Positions 24,035 through 32,133 of a DNA stretch of 64,000 nucleotides are shown in pieces. Position 1 is the stretch's first letter. Each line of letters begins with the position of its first letter. The DNA lies in NCBI RefSeq assembly GCF_001941865.1, contig NZ_CP016162.1, positions 3,905,501-3,969,500 on the forward strand. The letters run 5' to 3'. The notes under the pieces are model-generated. The model saw only the letters and a program-made list of their open reading frames with translations, had not been told where the DNA came from and searched no databases. The DNA is from Pseudomonas alcaliphila JAB1 (lineage in GTDB: Bacteria; Pseudomonadota; Gammaproteobacteria; Pseudomonadales; Pseudomonadaceae). Made by a program: the position numbers and the translations under genes.

Positions 24035-25414
24035 ATGATCAATGACCCTTTTGCCCGCCTGAACCTCGACCGCGAGGTGCTCAGTGTCAGCCAGCTCAAC
24101 AACCGCGCCCGCCTGCTGCTGGAGGACGTGTTCGCCGGTATCTGGGTCGAGGGGGAAATCTCCAACCTCGCCCGCCCGGCCTCCGGCCACATCTACTTCA
24201 CCCTGAAGGACAGTCAGGCCCAGGTGCGTTGCGCGCTGTTCCGGCAGAACGCCGCGCGCGTGCGCCAGGCGCTGCGTGATGGTCTGGCAGTGAAGGTGCG
24301 CGGCAAGGTCTCGCTGTTCGAAGGGCGCGGCGACTACCAGCTGATTCTCGACGCCGTGGAGCCGGCCGGCGACGGCGCCCTGCGCCTGGCCTTCGAGGCA
24401 CTGAAGGAGAAGCTCGGCGCCGAAGGTCTGTTCTCTACCGAACGCAAGATCACCCTGCCCGCTCACCCCAAGCGCATCGGCATCGTCACCTCACCGACCG
24501 GTGCGGTGATCCGCGACATCATCAGCGTGTTTCGCCGGCGCGCGCCGCAGGTGGAGCTGAACCTGATCCCCACCGCCGTACAGGGCCGTGAGGCCACCGC
24601 GCAGATCGTGCGCGCCCTGCAACGCGCCGATGCTCAGGGTTTCGACGCACTGATCCTGGCCCGTGGCGGTGGCTCGCTGGAAGACCTCTGGTGCTTCAAC
24701 GAGGAAGCCGTGGCCCGCGCCGTGGCGGCCTGCGTGACGCCCATCGTCAGCGCCGTGGGTCATGAGACGGACGTGTCCATCGCCGACTTCGTCGCCGATG
24801 TGCGCGCGCCGACGCCTTCAGCCGCCGCCGAACTGCTGGCACCCGATAGCAGCGAGCTGGTGCAGCGCCTGCACAACCTGCAACGCCGCCTGGTCCTGCA
24901 CATGCAAGGACGCCTGGCTCGCGAACGTCTACGCCTGGAAGGAACCAGCCGACGCCTGCGCCACCCCGGCGAGCGCCTGCGCCAGCAAGCCCAGCGCCTG
25001 GACGATCTGGACATGCGCCTGCGCCGTGCCTTCAACCAGCAACTGGCCAATCAGCGCGAACGTTTGGCCCGTCTCGACGCTCGCCTCGCCGCGCAGCATC
25101 CGGGGCGTAACCTGGCCCTGTTGCGCCAGCGCCTGGATGGCCTGGCCGCGCGCCTGCCACGCGTAATGCAAAGCCAATTGCGCAGCCAGCGCCAGCAACT
25201 GGGTGCACTGGCCGCGCAACTGCAGATCGTCAGCCCCCTGGCCACCCTCGGCCGCGGCTACAGCATCCTTCTCGACGAACGTGGCCAGGCCGTGCGCAGC
25301 GCCGCGCAGACCCAACCGGGCCAGCGCCTCAAGGCGCGCCTTGGCGAAGGCGAGCTGGAGGTGCGCGTCGAGGACAACCACATACAACCGGCGACGCTGT
25401 CGCTATTGGATTAA
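24035..25414 (+). CDS. xseA: Exodeoxyribonuclease VII large subunit
   Basis: Catalytic subunit of the single-strand-specific exonuclease VII. 459 residues: an N-terminal OB fold (LSVSQLNNRARLLLEDVFAG, WVEGEISNLARPASGH), the catalytic core with PKRIGIVTSPTGAVIRDI, LARGGGSLEDLWCFNEE and SAVGHETDVSIADFVAD, then a long arginine/glutamine-rich coiled coil (about 260-400) that binds the small subunit, and the C-terminal LATLGRGYSIL segment. The xseB partner is not in this window. The M23 peptidase gene follows 6 bases downstream. Confidence 0.97.
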   Translation: MINDPFARLNLDREVLSVSQLNNRARLLLEDVFAGIWVEGEISNLARPASGHIYFTLKDSQAQVRCALFRQNAARVRQALRDGLAVKVRGKVSLFEGRGDYQLILDAVEPAGDGALRLAFEALKEKLGAEGLFSTERKITLPAHPKRIGIVTSPTGAVIRDIISVFRRRAPQVELNLIPTAVQGREATAQIVRALQRADAQGFDALILARGGGSLEDLWCFNEEAVARAVAACVTPIVSAVGHETDVSIADFVADVRAPTPSAAAELLAPDSSELVQRLHNLQRRLVLHMQGRLARERLRLEGTSRRLRHPGERLRQQAQRLDDLDMRLRRAFNQQLANQRERLARLDARLAAQHPGRNLALLRQRLDGLAARLPRVMQSQLRSQRQQLGALAAQLQIVSPLATLGRGYSILLDERGQAVRSAAQTQPGQRLKARLGEGELEVRVEDNHIQPATLSLLD

Positions 25415-25420
25415 CTGAAC

Positions 25421-26326
25421 ATGCCTGCCCTTGCCCGTTTGAACGAACGCTGCTCGCGAACATTCATGACCCAAAAGCTTCGCGGGCAGAGCCCGCTCCT
25501 ACACAAGCTGTGCCTGTTCGTCCTGGCTCTGTGTCTGGCCCTCCCCGCCCACGCCGAAGGCTTTATCACCCGCCTGCTGAACAAGCCGGTGCCGGGTGGT
25601 GTGGCGGTGATCGATCTGGGTAACCCGGCGCAGGCGCCCAAGGTGCGCTATCAGGGCAAGCCGGTGCTGACCGTGCATGAGGACAGCAAGCGCTGGATCG
25701 CCATCGTCGGCATTCCACTCAGCGTCAAACCGGGCACTCAGCAGATAGAGGTCGAGGGCGGCCAGAGGCTGAATTTCCAGGTCGGTGCCAAGCACTACAC
25801 CGAGCAGCGCATCACCATCAAGAACCAGCAGCAGGTCACCCCCAACGCCGCCAACCTCAAACGCATCGAACGCGAACTGGCCGAGCAGACCCGCGCCTAC
25901 CAGCAGTTCAGCGCACGCCAGCCGAGCAACCTGATGTTCGACAGACCAGTCAACGGCCCGCTGTCCAGTCCGTTCGGCTTGCGTCGTTTCTTCAACGGCG
26001 AAGAGCGCAACCCGCACTCGGGTCTGGACTTCGCCGCCAACCGCGGCACACCGATCAAGGCGCCAGCCGCCGGCAAGGTGATCCTCATCGGTGACTACTT
26101 CTTCAATGGCAAGACAGTGTTCCTCGATCACGGCCAGGGGCTGATCAGCATGTTCTGCCACCTGTCCGAGATCGACGTGAAGCTTGGCGACGAAATCGCC
26201 CGAGGTGGCCATGTCGGCAAGGTCGGAGCCACCGGACGCGCCACCGGCCCGCACCTGCACTGGAACGTCAGCCTCAACGACGCTCGGGTCGACCCGGCGA
26301 TCTTCATCGGCGCGTTCAAGCCCTGA
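25421..26326 (+). CDS. M23-family (LytM-type) murein peptidase
   Basis: Secreted zinc endopeptidase. Signal-like stretch LCLFVLALCLALPAHAEG, an N-terminal beta-domain, a short helix pair (NLKRIERELAEQTRAYQQFS), then the peptidase domain with NPHSGLDFAA (His and Asp ligands), MFCHLS and HLHWNVSL (catalytic and ligand histidines). All key residues are present, so it is probably active on peptidoglycan cross-links. The first ~30 codons coincide with a BIME (25448-25503): the sequence KLRGQSPLLHK is REP DNA read as protein. The start could be ATG 25421, ATG 25466 inside the BIME, or a later codon; none has a good ribosome site. Probably cotranscribed with xseA. Confidence 0.9.
   Translation: MPALARLNERCSRTFMTQKLRGQSPLLHKLCLFVLALCLALPAHAEGFITRLLNKPVPGGVAVIDLGNPAQAPKVRYQGKPVLTVHEDSKRWIAIVGIPLSVKPGTQQIEVEGGQRLNFQVGAKHYTEQRITIKNQQQVTPNAANLKRIERELAEQTRAYQQFSARQPSNLMFDRPVNGPLSSPFGLRRFFNGEERNPHSGLDFAANRGTPIKAPAAGKVILIGDYFFNGKTVFLDHGQGLISMFCHLSEIDVKLGDEIARGGHVGKVGATGRATGPHLHWNVSLNDARVDPAIFIGAFKP
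25448..25503. repeat. BIME inside the 5' end of the M23 peptidase gene
   Basis: CGCTGCTCGCGAA and, after ~20 bases, AAGCTTCGCGGGCAG with AGCCCGCTCCTACA. It matches the intact BIME at 63245-63310 except that the left REP is truncated. It overlaps the start and signal-peptide codons. Confidence 0.75.
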
Positions 26327-26407
26327 AAATACATAGCCTGCAATAGCAGCCGTTTGGGTTAACCGAACATTTTTGCTAGGGTACGGCGGCTAAGATGGCC
26401 GGCTCTT

Positions 26408-26549
26408 AGAGCCTGTTCAAAGTCTGCTGCGCGTCGGCCCTGCTGCGTTAAAAACAGGCTCGGAATGCTCATTTACAGCTCGTAAACTGCGCTTCCTCGC
26501 CTGTTTTTGCCTTGCATGACTCTAGCTCGCGAGACTTTGAGCGGGCTCT
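26408..26549. repeat. Nested triple-hairpin repeat, copy B
   Basis: Outer arms at 26408-26425 and 26532-26549 (AGAGCCTGTTCAAAGTCT and AGACTTTGAGCGGGCTCT), perfect middle arms at 26450-26459 and 26499-26508 (AAAAACAGGC and GCCTGTTTTT), inner stem TTTAC/GTAAA. The connecting blocks CTGCTGCGC, TGCTGCGTT, ATGCTCATTT, GCCTTGC and GCTCGCGA are the same as in copy A (17983-18123), which lies in the opposite orientation, but the arm sequences are different. Confidence 0.75.
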
Positions 26550-26588
26550 TCGCGCCGGCCCTCCCTCCTGCCTGCTTCGGAGCCGGAA

Positions 26589-27851
26589 ATGCCGAATGAG
26601 CTCAACACCTGGATGGACTGGCTGAACACTCAGCCAGAACTGCTCACCCTCACCGCCACCCTCGCCCTGATCGTCGCCGCCTGGCTGTCGAACTGGGTGG
26701 TCAAACGCATCCTGGTCCGCGCCATCTACCGCCTGGTCGGTGCGACCGCCCTGGGCCGCCATGGCCAGATCAAGGAAAGCGGCATCATCAAGCGCCTGTC
26801 CAACATCGTGCCGGCGCTGGTGCTGTCCAGCGGCGTGGTTTTGGTGCCGGGCATGCCCGCTGCCGTGGTGGAAGTGACGCGCAACGTCTGCAGCGCCTTC
26901 GTGGTGCTGACTATCGCCATGGCCATTGGCGCGCTGCTGGATATCCTCAACACCCTCTACCAGCGTCGCCCCAACGCACACCTGAAGCCGATCAAGGGCT
27001 ACTTGCAGGTAATCAAGATTGCCATCTTCGCCATCGCCGCGATCCTGATGGTGGCGGCGCTGATCGACCGCTCGCCGCTGATCCTGCTGTCCGGCCTCGG
27101 CGCCATGGCCGCCGTGCTGATGTTGATCTTCCAGGACACCCTGCTGTCGCTGGTGGCCAGCGTGCAGATTTCCTCCAGCGACATCATCCGCGTCGGTGAC
27201 TGGGTGGAAATGCCCCAGCTGAACGCTGACGGCGACGTGATCGATATCGCCCTGCACACGGTCAAGGTGCAGAACTGGGACAAGACCATCACCACCATCC
27301 CGACCAAGCGCTTCATCACCGACCCGTTCAAGAACTGGCGCGGCATGCAGGAGTCGGGTGGGCGTCGGATCAAACGTGCGCTGTTTCTGGATCAGACCAG
27401 CGTACATTTCCTCAGCGACGAGGAGATCGCACGGCTGCGCCGCTTCATGCTTCTGGATGAGTACCTCGACCGCAAGGACCAGGAACTGCAGGACTGGAAC
27501 ACCAAGCTGGCCGAGCACGGCAAGGAAGCGGTGAACACCCGCCGCATCACCAACATCGGCAGCTTCCGCGCCTACGTCGAGCACTACTTGCGGCACAACC
27601 CGAACATCCACCAGAACATGACCCTGCTGGTGCGCCAGCTCAGTCCGACTGCCGACGGCCTGCCGCTGGAAATCTACTGCTTCACCAACACCATCGCCTG
27701 GAATGCCTACGAAGGTATCCAGTCGGACATCTTCGACCACCTGCTGGCCATCCTCCCCGAGTTCGGCCTGCGCGTGTTCCAGCATCCGAGCGGTGCGGAC
27801 ATGCGCGAACTGCGGCCAGCCATCGTCGAACAGCACGGGGCGGCTCAATGA
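26589..27851 (+). CDS. YbdG-like mechanosensitive channel
   Basis: 420-residue inner-membrane protein of the MscS superfamily, close to E. coli YbdG (MscM). About five hydrophobic helices span residues 18-190 (LLTLTATLALIVAAWLSNWV, SAFVVLTIAMAIGALLDI, IKIAIFAIAAILMVAALI, LLSGLGAMAAVLMLIFQDTL), followed by the MscS beta domain (SSSDIIRVGDWVEMP, HTVKVQNWDKTITTIPTKRF). The large cytoplasmic domain includes ITNIGSFRAYVEHYL and the C-terminal EIYCFTNTIAWNAYE typical of YbdG. It probably gates under osmotic downshift. The 261 bases upstream are mostly nested repeat copy B, which may carry or separate its promoter. Confidence 0.9.
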   Translation: MPNELNTWMDWLNTQPELLTLTATLALIVAAWLSNWVVKRILVRAIYRLVGATALGRHGQIKESGIIKRLSNIVPALVLSSGVVLVPGMPAAVVEVTRNVCSAFVVLTIAMAIGALLDILNTLYQRRPNAHLKPIKGYLQVIKIAIFAIAAILMVAALIDRSPLILLSGLGAMAAVLMLIFQDTLLSLVASVQISSSDIIRVGDWVEMPQLNADGDVIDIALHTVKVQNWDKTITTIPTKRFITDPFKNWRGMQESGGRRIKRALFLDQTSVHFLSDEEIARLRRFMLLDEYLDRKDQELQDWNTKLAEHGKEAVNTRRITNIGSFRAYVEHYLRHNPNIHQNMTLLVRQLSPTADGLPLEIYCFTNTIAWNAYEGIQSDIFDHLLAILPEFGLRVFQHPSGADMRELRPAIVEQHGAAQ

Positions 27852-27919
27852 AACGCTAGTGGTGCGTCCCTGAACGACGTGTTACAGAGCCTTTGCCCCA
27901 AAATCGGTCGGAGCTTGCC

Positions 27920-28585
27920 ATGATTACCCTGCATCACCTGAACAACTCGCGCTCGCAACGCATTCTCTGGATGCTCGAAGAGATTGGTATCGAGTACCAG
28001 ATCAAGCACTACCAGCGCGACCCGCAGACCATGCTCGCCCCTGCCGAGCTGCGCCAGGTGCATCCTCTGGGCAAGTCGCCGCTGATCACCGACGGCGAAC
28101 TGACCCTGGCCGAATCCGGCGCCATCATCGAATACCTGGCCGAGCGCTATGGCGATTGGTTGCTGCCTGCCGCCGGCAGCCCGGAACGCCTGCGCTGCCG
28201 CTACTGGCTGCATTACGCCGAAGGTTCGGCAATGCCACCACTGTTGCTCAAGCTGGTCTTCGACAAACTGCGCAGCGCGCCAATGCCGTTCTTTATCAAA
28301 CCCATCGCCAGAGGCATCGCGAACAAGGTCAGTCAGGCGTTCATCTCGCCGCAGTTGAAGCTGCATTTCGACTACCTGGAGAGCCAGCTGAGCGAGCACG
28401 ACTGGTTCGCAGGCGATGCGTTCAGCGCTGCCGATATTCAGCTCAGTTTCCCGCTTGAAGCAGCTGCCGCCCGTGGCGTGCTCAACAATCACCCGCGCCT
28501 GAGCGATTTCCTGCAACGCATCCATGCCAGGCCGGCCTATCGCCGTGCCCTGGAAAAAGGCGGCGCCTACGACTACGCCGACTGA
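27920..28585 (+). CDS. Glutathione S-transferase family protein
   Basis: 221 residues. The N-terminal thioredoxin-like domain (LHHLNNSRSQRILWMLEEIG) ends with the glutathione-site turn and helix LAESGAIIEYLAERYG. The C-terminal all-helical domain contains WFAGDAFSAADIQLSFPLEA, the conserved N-capping/aspartate motif. The start MITLHHLNNSRS has GGAG about 7 bases before it. It follows the mechanosensitive channel after 68 bases. The substrate is unknown. Confidence 0.9.
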   Translation: MITLHHLNNSRSQRILWMLEEIGIEYQIKHYQRDPQTMLAPAELRQVHPLGKSPLITDGELTLAESGAIIEYLAERYGDWLLPAAGSPERLRCRYWLHYAEGSAMPPLLLKLVFDKLRSAPMPFFIKPIARGIANKVSQAFISPQLKLHFDYLESQLSEHDWFAGDAFSAADIQLSFPLEAAAARGVLNNHPRLSDFLQRIHARPAYRRALEKGGAYDYAD

Positions 28586-28892
28586 AGATGGATCATCGAG
28601 GGACGGGGGCGAGCCTGTGCACGCCCCCCCCACAAACACGATTCGCCGAAAACATACCTTTCAAAGCAATAAAATCCGCCAGCAAACGCTATCCAGCAAT
28701 AAATCGGCGTTTTTTAAGCAAGCATTGCCATATCCACCTGCTATGGATAGGGTGCCCACATGAAAAACATCTTTCTCGTCCGCCAGCTCGCATGCCTGCG
28801 ACTGGTCAGCCCGCGACTGCGAAGCCCCGCCTAAAACCCGGTTTCATGGCCGCCCGGCCTCGTGTTCGACTCCCATTTCGCAGGACCCTCTC
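28586..28892 (+). promoter_or_regulatory. leuA upstream region with a candidate leader peptide (28760-28834)
   Basis: 307 bases between the GST gene and leuA, unusually AT-rich in the middle. An ATG at 28760 with AGGG seven bases upstream opens a 24-codon frame, [20 protein letters not shown] and four more residues, ending TAA at 28834; five codons are Leu. A small inverted repeat (TATCCA/TGGATA) lies just before it. A leader peptide that senses Leu-tRNA is possible, but there is no run of Leu codons and no clear terminator/antiterminator pair, so this is tentative. Confidence 0.35.
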
Positions 28893-30563
28893 ATGACCAT
28901 GCTCAAAGACCCGTCGAAGAAATACCGTCCGTTCACCCAGATCCAGATTCCGGACCGCACCTGGCCGGACAAAATCATCGACAAGGCGCCGATCTGGCTG
29001 TCCACCGATTTGCGCGACGGTAACCAGTCGCTGATCGAGCCGATGGATGCCGAGAAGAAGATGCGCTTCTTCAAGTGCCTGGTCGCAGTGGGCCTGAAGG
29101 AAATCGAAGTGGGCTTCCCGTCCGCCTCGCAGACCGACTTCGACTTCGTCCGCGAGCTGATCGAAGGCGGCCACATCCCCGACGACGTCACCATCCAGGT
29201 GCTGACCCAGGCCCGTGACGACCTTATCGAGCGCACCTTCGAGTCGCTCAAAGGTGCCAAGAAGGCCATCGTCCACTACTACAACGCCTGCGCGCCGAGC
29301 TTCCGCAAGATCGTCTTCAATCAGGACAAGGCCGGCGTCAAAGCCATCGCCGTGGCCGCTGGCACCACCATCAAGCGCCTGGCCGATGCCGCGCCGGAAA
29401 CCCAGTGGGGCTTCGAGTACTCGCCGGAAGTGTTCAGCAGCACCGAGATCGATTTTGCCGTCGAGGTGTGCAACGCGGTGATCGGTGTGTTCCAGCCGAC
29501 CCCGGCGAACAAGCTGATTCTCAATCTGCCCGCCACCATCGAGTGCGCCACACCGAACAACTACGCCGACCAGATCGAGTGGTTCGGTCGTCACGTCGAC
29601 CGCCGCGACAGCGTGCTGATCAGCGTGCACACCCACAATGACCGTGGCACCGGCGTCGCAGCCTCGGAACTGGCCGTCATGGCTGGCGCCGACCGCGTCG
29701 AAGGCTGCCTGTTCGGTAACGGCGAGCGCACCGGCAACGTCTGCCTGGTGACCCTGGCGCTGAACCTCTACACCCAGGGCGTGAACCCCGAACTGGACTT
29801 CTCGGACATCGACGCCGTGCGCAAGGTGGTCGAGGACTGCAACCAGATTCCGGTGCACCCGCGCCACCCGTACGTCGGCGACCTGGTGCACACCGCCTTC
29901 TCCGGCTCGCACCAGGACGCCATCCGTAAGGGCTTCGCCCAGCAGAAGCAAGATGCTCTCTGGGAAGTGCCCTACCTGCCGATCGACCCGGCCGATATCG
30001 GCCGCGACTACGAGGCGGTGATCCGCGTGAACAGTCAGTCCGGCAAGGGCGGTATCACCTTCCTGCTCGAGCAGGAATACGGCATCAGCCTGCCGCGGCG
30101 CATGCAGATCGAGTTCAGCCAGGTAGTACAGCGCGAAACCGATCGCCTCGGCCTGGAAATGACTGCTGCGCAGATCCATCAGTTGCTCGAAACCGAATAC
30201 CTGCAAGCGCGCAGCCCCTACACCCTGAAAGGCCATCGCCTGCAGGAAGAAAACGGCACCAGCGCGGTGGATATCGAGGTTATCGAAGGCGCTGAAAAAC
30301 ACCACTGGCGCGGCATCGGCAAGGGCCCACTGGAAGCCCTGGCCGCAGCCCTGCCCGTCGCGGTGGAAGTCATGGACTACAGCGAGCACGCCATCGGCGC
30401 CGGCACCAATGCCAAGGCGGCTGCCTACATCGAGCTGCGTGTCAACGGCGGTCGTGCCCTGCACGGCATCGGCATCGACGAGAACCTGACCACCGCGAGC
30501 TTCCGCGCCCTGTTCAGCGCGCTGAACCGCGCCCTGAGTCAGACCGAGTCGCAAGCGGCCTGA
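28893..30563 (+). CDS. leuA: 2-isopropylmalate synthase
   Basis: First committed step of leucine synthesis: condenses acetyl-CoA with 2-oxoisovalerate. 556 residues, the longer LeuA type 2 form common in pseudomonads. The HMGL-like TIM barrel has [12 protein letters not shown] (metal-binding Asp and catalytic Arg), [11 protein letters not shown] (metal histidines) and [13 protein letters not shown]. The C-terminal regulatory domain (about 430-556) would bind leucine for feedback inhibition. It is monocistronic, with a strong terminator at 30582-30607. Confidence 0.97.
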   Translation: MTMLKDPSKKYRPFTQIQIPDRTWPDKIIDKAPIWLSTDLRDGNQSLIEPMDAEKKMRFFKCLVAVGLKEIEVGFPSASQTDFDFVRELIEGGHIPDDVTIQVLTQARDDLIERTFESLKGAKKAIVHYYNACAPSFRKIVFNQDKAGVKAIAVAAGTTIKRLADAAPETQWGFEYSPEVFSSTEIDFAVEVCNAVIGVFQPTPANKLILNLPATIECATPNNYADQIEWFGRHVDRRDSVLISVHTHNDRGTGVAASELAVMAGADRVEGCLFGNGERTGNVCLVTLALNLYTQGVNPELDFSDIDAVRKVVEDCNQIPVHPRHPYVGDLVHTAFSGSHQDAIRKGFAQQKQDALWEVPYLPIDPADIGRDYEAVIRVNSQSGKGGITFLLEQEYGISLPRRMQIEFSQVVQRETDRLGLEMTAAQIHQLLETEYLQARSPYTLKGHRLQEENGTSAVDIEVIEGAEKHHWRGIGKGPLEALAAALPVAVEVMDYSEHAIGAGTNAKAAAYIELRVNGGRALHGIGIDENLTTASFRALFSALNRALSQTESQAA

Positions 30564-30581
30564 GCCCTGAGCTGAACGCAC

Positions 30582-30607
30582 AACGCCGGGCAATGCCTGG
30601 CGTTTTT
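30582..30607 (+). terminator. leuA terminator
   Basis: ACGCCgGGCAATGCCtGGCGT stem followed by TTTTT, 19 bases after the leuA stop. Confidence 0.88.
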
Positions 30608-30611
30608 GTAT

Positions 30612-30797
30612 GCGTAGCCCAGATGAAAGCCGGGAAGGTTATCGCAAACATCAGTAGTGTTTCGGGCATCCTGTAGGAGCGGCGCCCCGCCGCGAACACC
30701 GGCGGCGTGGGCTCGAAAGGCTTCGCCCCGAGGCGGGGCTCCTACGAAAAACCGCTTTGCAGATACTTGCGTCCGTAGCCCGGATGAAATCCGGGAA
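30612..30797. repeat. REP/BIME cluster between leuA and the next gene
   Basis: Two copies of GTAGCCC(A/G)GATGAAA(G/T)CCGGG (from 30613 and from 30775) flank an inverted REP pair (30672-30746: GTAGGAGCGGCGCCCCGCCG with a partner ending GGCGGGGCTCCTAC). The 242-base gap holds essentially nothing else. Confidence 0.75.
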
Positions 30798-30805
30798 CAC
30801 GACTC

Positions 30806-31267
30806 TTAGATATCAAAAATCATCAGCACCGCAAGCATCAGCGCGGCCAGGCCGAGGGTGAACATCAGACCGATACCCGCCGACCGCCAGTTGGACAGAA
30901 ACGCACCACCGGCCTCGGCATGCTGCTTGAGATCGGCTTCCATGAGGCTCTTGGCAAACATGATCATCGCCATCAACTGTGCGATGGCGAACGGCATGGC
31001 GGGCACCTCCTCCGGCAAGACGAAAGCCAGGACCAAGGTAACCACCAGCAGGAAGACGGAAATGCCCCTGACCATCACCACTCGATCCGCCTTGCCGAGC
31101 AGTTGCAGGTTATGCGCCAGCAGCCAGGCGCCAGCCAGCGGCGTGCCGATGAAAGTCGCCAGGCCAACACCCGCGACGCTGTAGAGCGGCGACTGATTGG
31201 TGGTGGCCTGCTGCAGGTCGGCCTGCGGAGGCTGGAAGGGATTGCTCTGCTGTACGTCCATGTTCAT
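30806..31267 (-). CDS. Small membrane protein of unknown function
   Basis: 153 residues. A hydrophilic, glutamine/proline-rich N-terminus (QQSNPFQPPQADLQQ) precedes four predicted helices: VAGVGLATFIGTPLAGAWLL, GISVFLLVVTLVLAFVLP, MPFAIAQLMAMIMFAKSLM and IGLMFTLGLAALMLAVLMIF. Such N-termini are common in small Pseudomonas membrane proteins without known role. AGGAG lies five bases before the ATG, so the start is firm. It lies 11 bases downstream of the omega-amidase gene and is probably cotranscribed. Confidence 0.8.
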   Translation of the reverse strand: MNMDVQQSNPFQPPQADLQQATTNQSPLYSVAGVGLATFIGTPLAGAWLLAHNLQLLGKADRVVMVRGISVFLLVVTLVLAFVLPEEVPAMPFAIAQLMAMIMFAKSLMEADLKQHAEAGGAFLSNWRSAGIGLMFTLGLAALMLAVLMIFDI

Positions 31268-31278
31268 GTAGCTCCTAA

Positions 31279-32061
31279 TCAGTTCAAGGTGAAGGCATCG
31301 CCGTCCAGGTGTGCGGGGAAGCGCTCGCGGTAGGCAGCCAGTGCCTCACTCGACAGCCGGGCGCGGAACACACCATCACCATCGCCAGCCGCCAGCAGAG
31401 TCTCGCCCTGGAAATCCAGTACCTGAGAATCGCCAGTATATCCGTGGCCCTTGCCGTCCTCGCCGACGCGGTTCACAGCCGCGACATAGCACAGGTTCTC
31501 GATGGCTCGCGCTGGCAGCAGGCGGTTCCAGTGCTGGCGACGCGCCCCCGGCCAGTTGGCGGTATACAGCAGTAGATCGGTGCCACCCGCATCGCGACTC
31601 CAGACCGGGAAGCGCAGGTCGTAGCAAATCAGCGGGCGCACGCGCCAGCCCTTGAGCTCCAGCACGACCTGCTCGCTACCGGCGCTGTAATGCTTGTGCT
31701 CACCGGCCATGCGAAACAGGTGGCGCTTGTCGTAATGCGCCAGCGAGCCGTTCGGGCGGGCCCAGAGCAGGCGATTACGGTAGCTGCCGTCGGCCGCCTG
31801 GATGATCAGGCTGCCGCAGATCACCGCATCGATACGCTGCGCCTGCTCGCGCAGCCAGACGCTGCTGGGGCCATCCTCGGGCTCGGCCAGCTCGGCCGAT
31901 TCCATGGAAAAACCTGTGCTGAACATCTCCGGTAGGATCACCAGATCAGCGCCACGCGCCTGCTCCAGCAGTGCCTGAAAGTGTTCACGGTTGGCCGCCG
32001 GATCATGCCAGGCCAGGGTGGTCTGGATCAGAGCCAGTTCGAGATCGGGTTTGTCGCTCAT
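31279..32061 (-). CDS. Omega-amidase (YafV/NIT2-like nitrilase-superfamily hydrolase)
   Basis: 260-residue carbon-nitrogen hydrolase with the Glu-Lys-Cys triad visible in order: LVILPEMFSTGF, HYDKRHLFRMAGE and PLICYDLRFPVWSR. The close match to the YafV/NIT2 type implies hydrolysis of 2-oxoglutaramate or 2-oxosuccinamate, or alpha-keto-gamma-methylthiobutyramate-type products of glutamine transamination. Directly upstream on the same strand is a methionine-type aminotransferase, a pairing that fits transamination followed by omega-amidase clearance in methionine salvage. The assignment to substrate is by family, not shown here. Confidence 0.88.
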   Translation of the reverse strand: MSDKPDLELALIQTTLAWHDPAANREHFQALLEQARGADLVILPEMFSTGFSMESAELAEPEDGPSSVWLREQAQRIDAVICGSLIIQAADGSYRNRLLWARPNGSLAHYDKRHLFRMAGEHKHYSAGSEQVVLELKGWRVRPLICYDLRFPVWSRDAGGTDLLLYTANWPGARRQHWNRLLPARAIENLCYVAAVNRVGEDGKGHGYTGDSQVLDFQGETLLAAGDGDGVFRARLSSEALAAYRERFPAHLDGDAFTLN

Positions 32062-32078
32062 TGGGCACCTCGTTCGCC

Positions 32079-32131
32079 GTAGGGCGGGTGAAACCCGCCA
32101 ACTCCTTACAGGCGGGTTACACCCGCCCTAC
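32079..32131. repeat. Inverted pair of GTAGGGCGGGT palindromic repeats
   Basis: GTAGGGCGGGTGAAACCCGC at 32079 and its inverted partner GGCGGGTTACACCCGCCCTA from 32111. A different REP class from those at 21.9, 30.7 and 63.2 kb, located between the omega-amidase and aminotransferase genes. Confidence 0.75.
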
Positions 32132-32133
32132 CC

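Noticed and set aside
26408..26549. Integron attC site or cassette boundary
   Set aside because: The element has nested palindromes, but the outer ends lack GTTRRRY/RYYYAAC core sites and no integron integrase or cassette genes are present.
28806..30593. 595-codon minus-strand open frame
   Set aside because: Antisense of leuA, which has all catalytic motifs on the plus strand.
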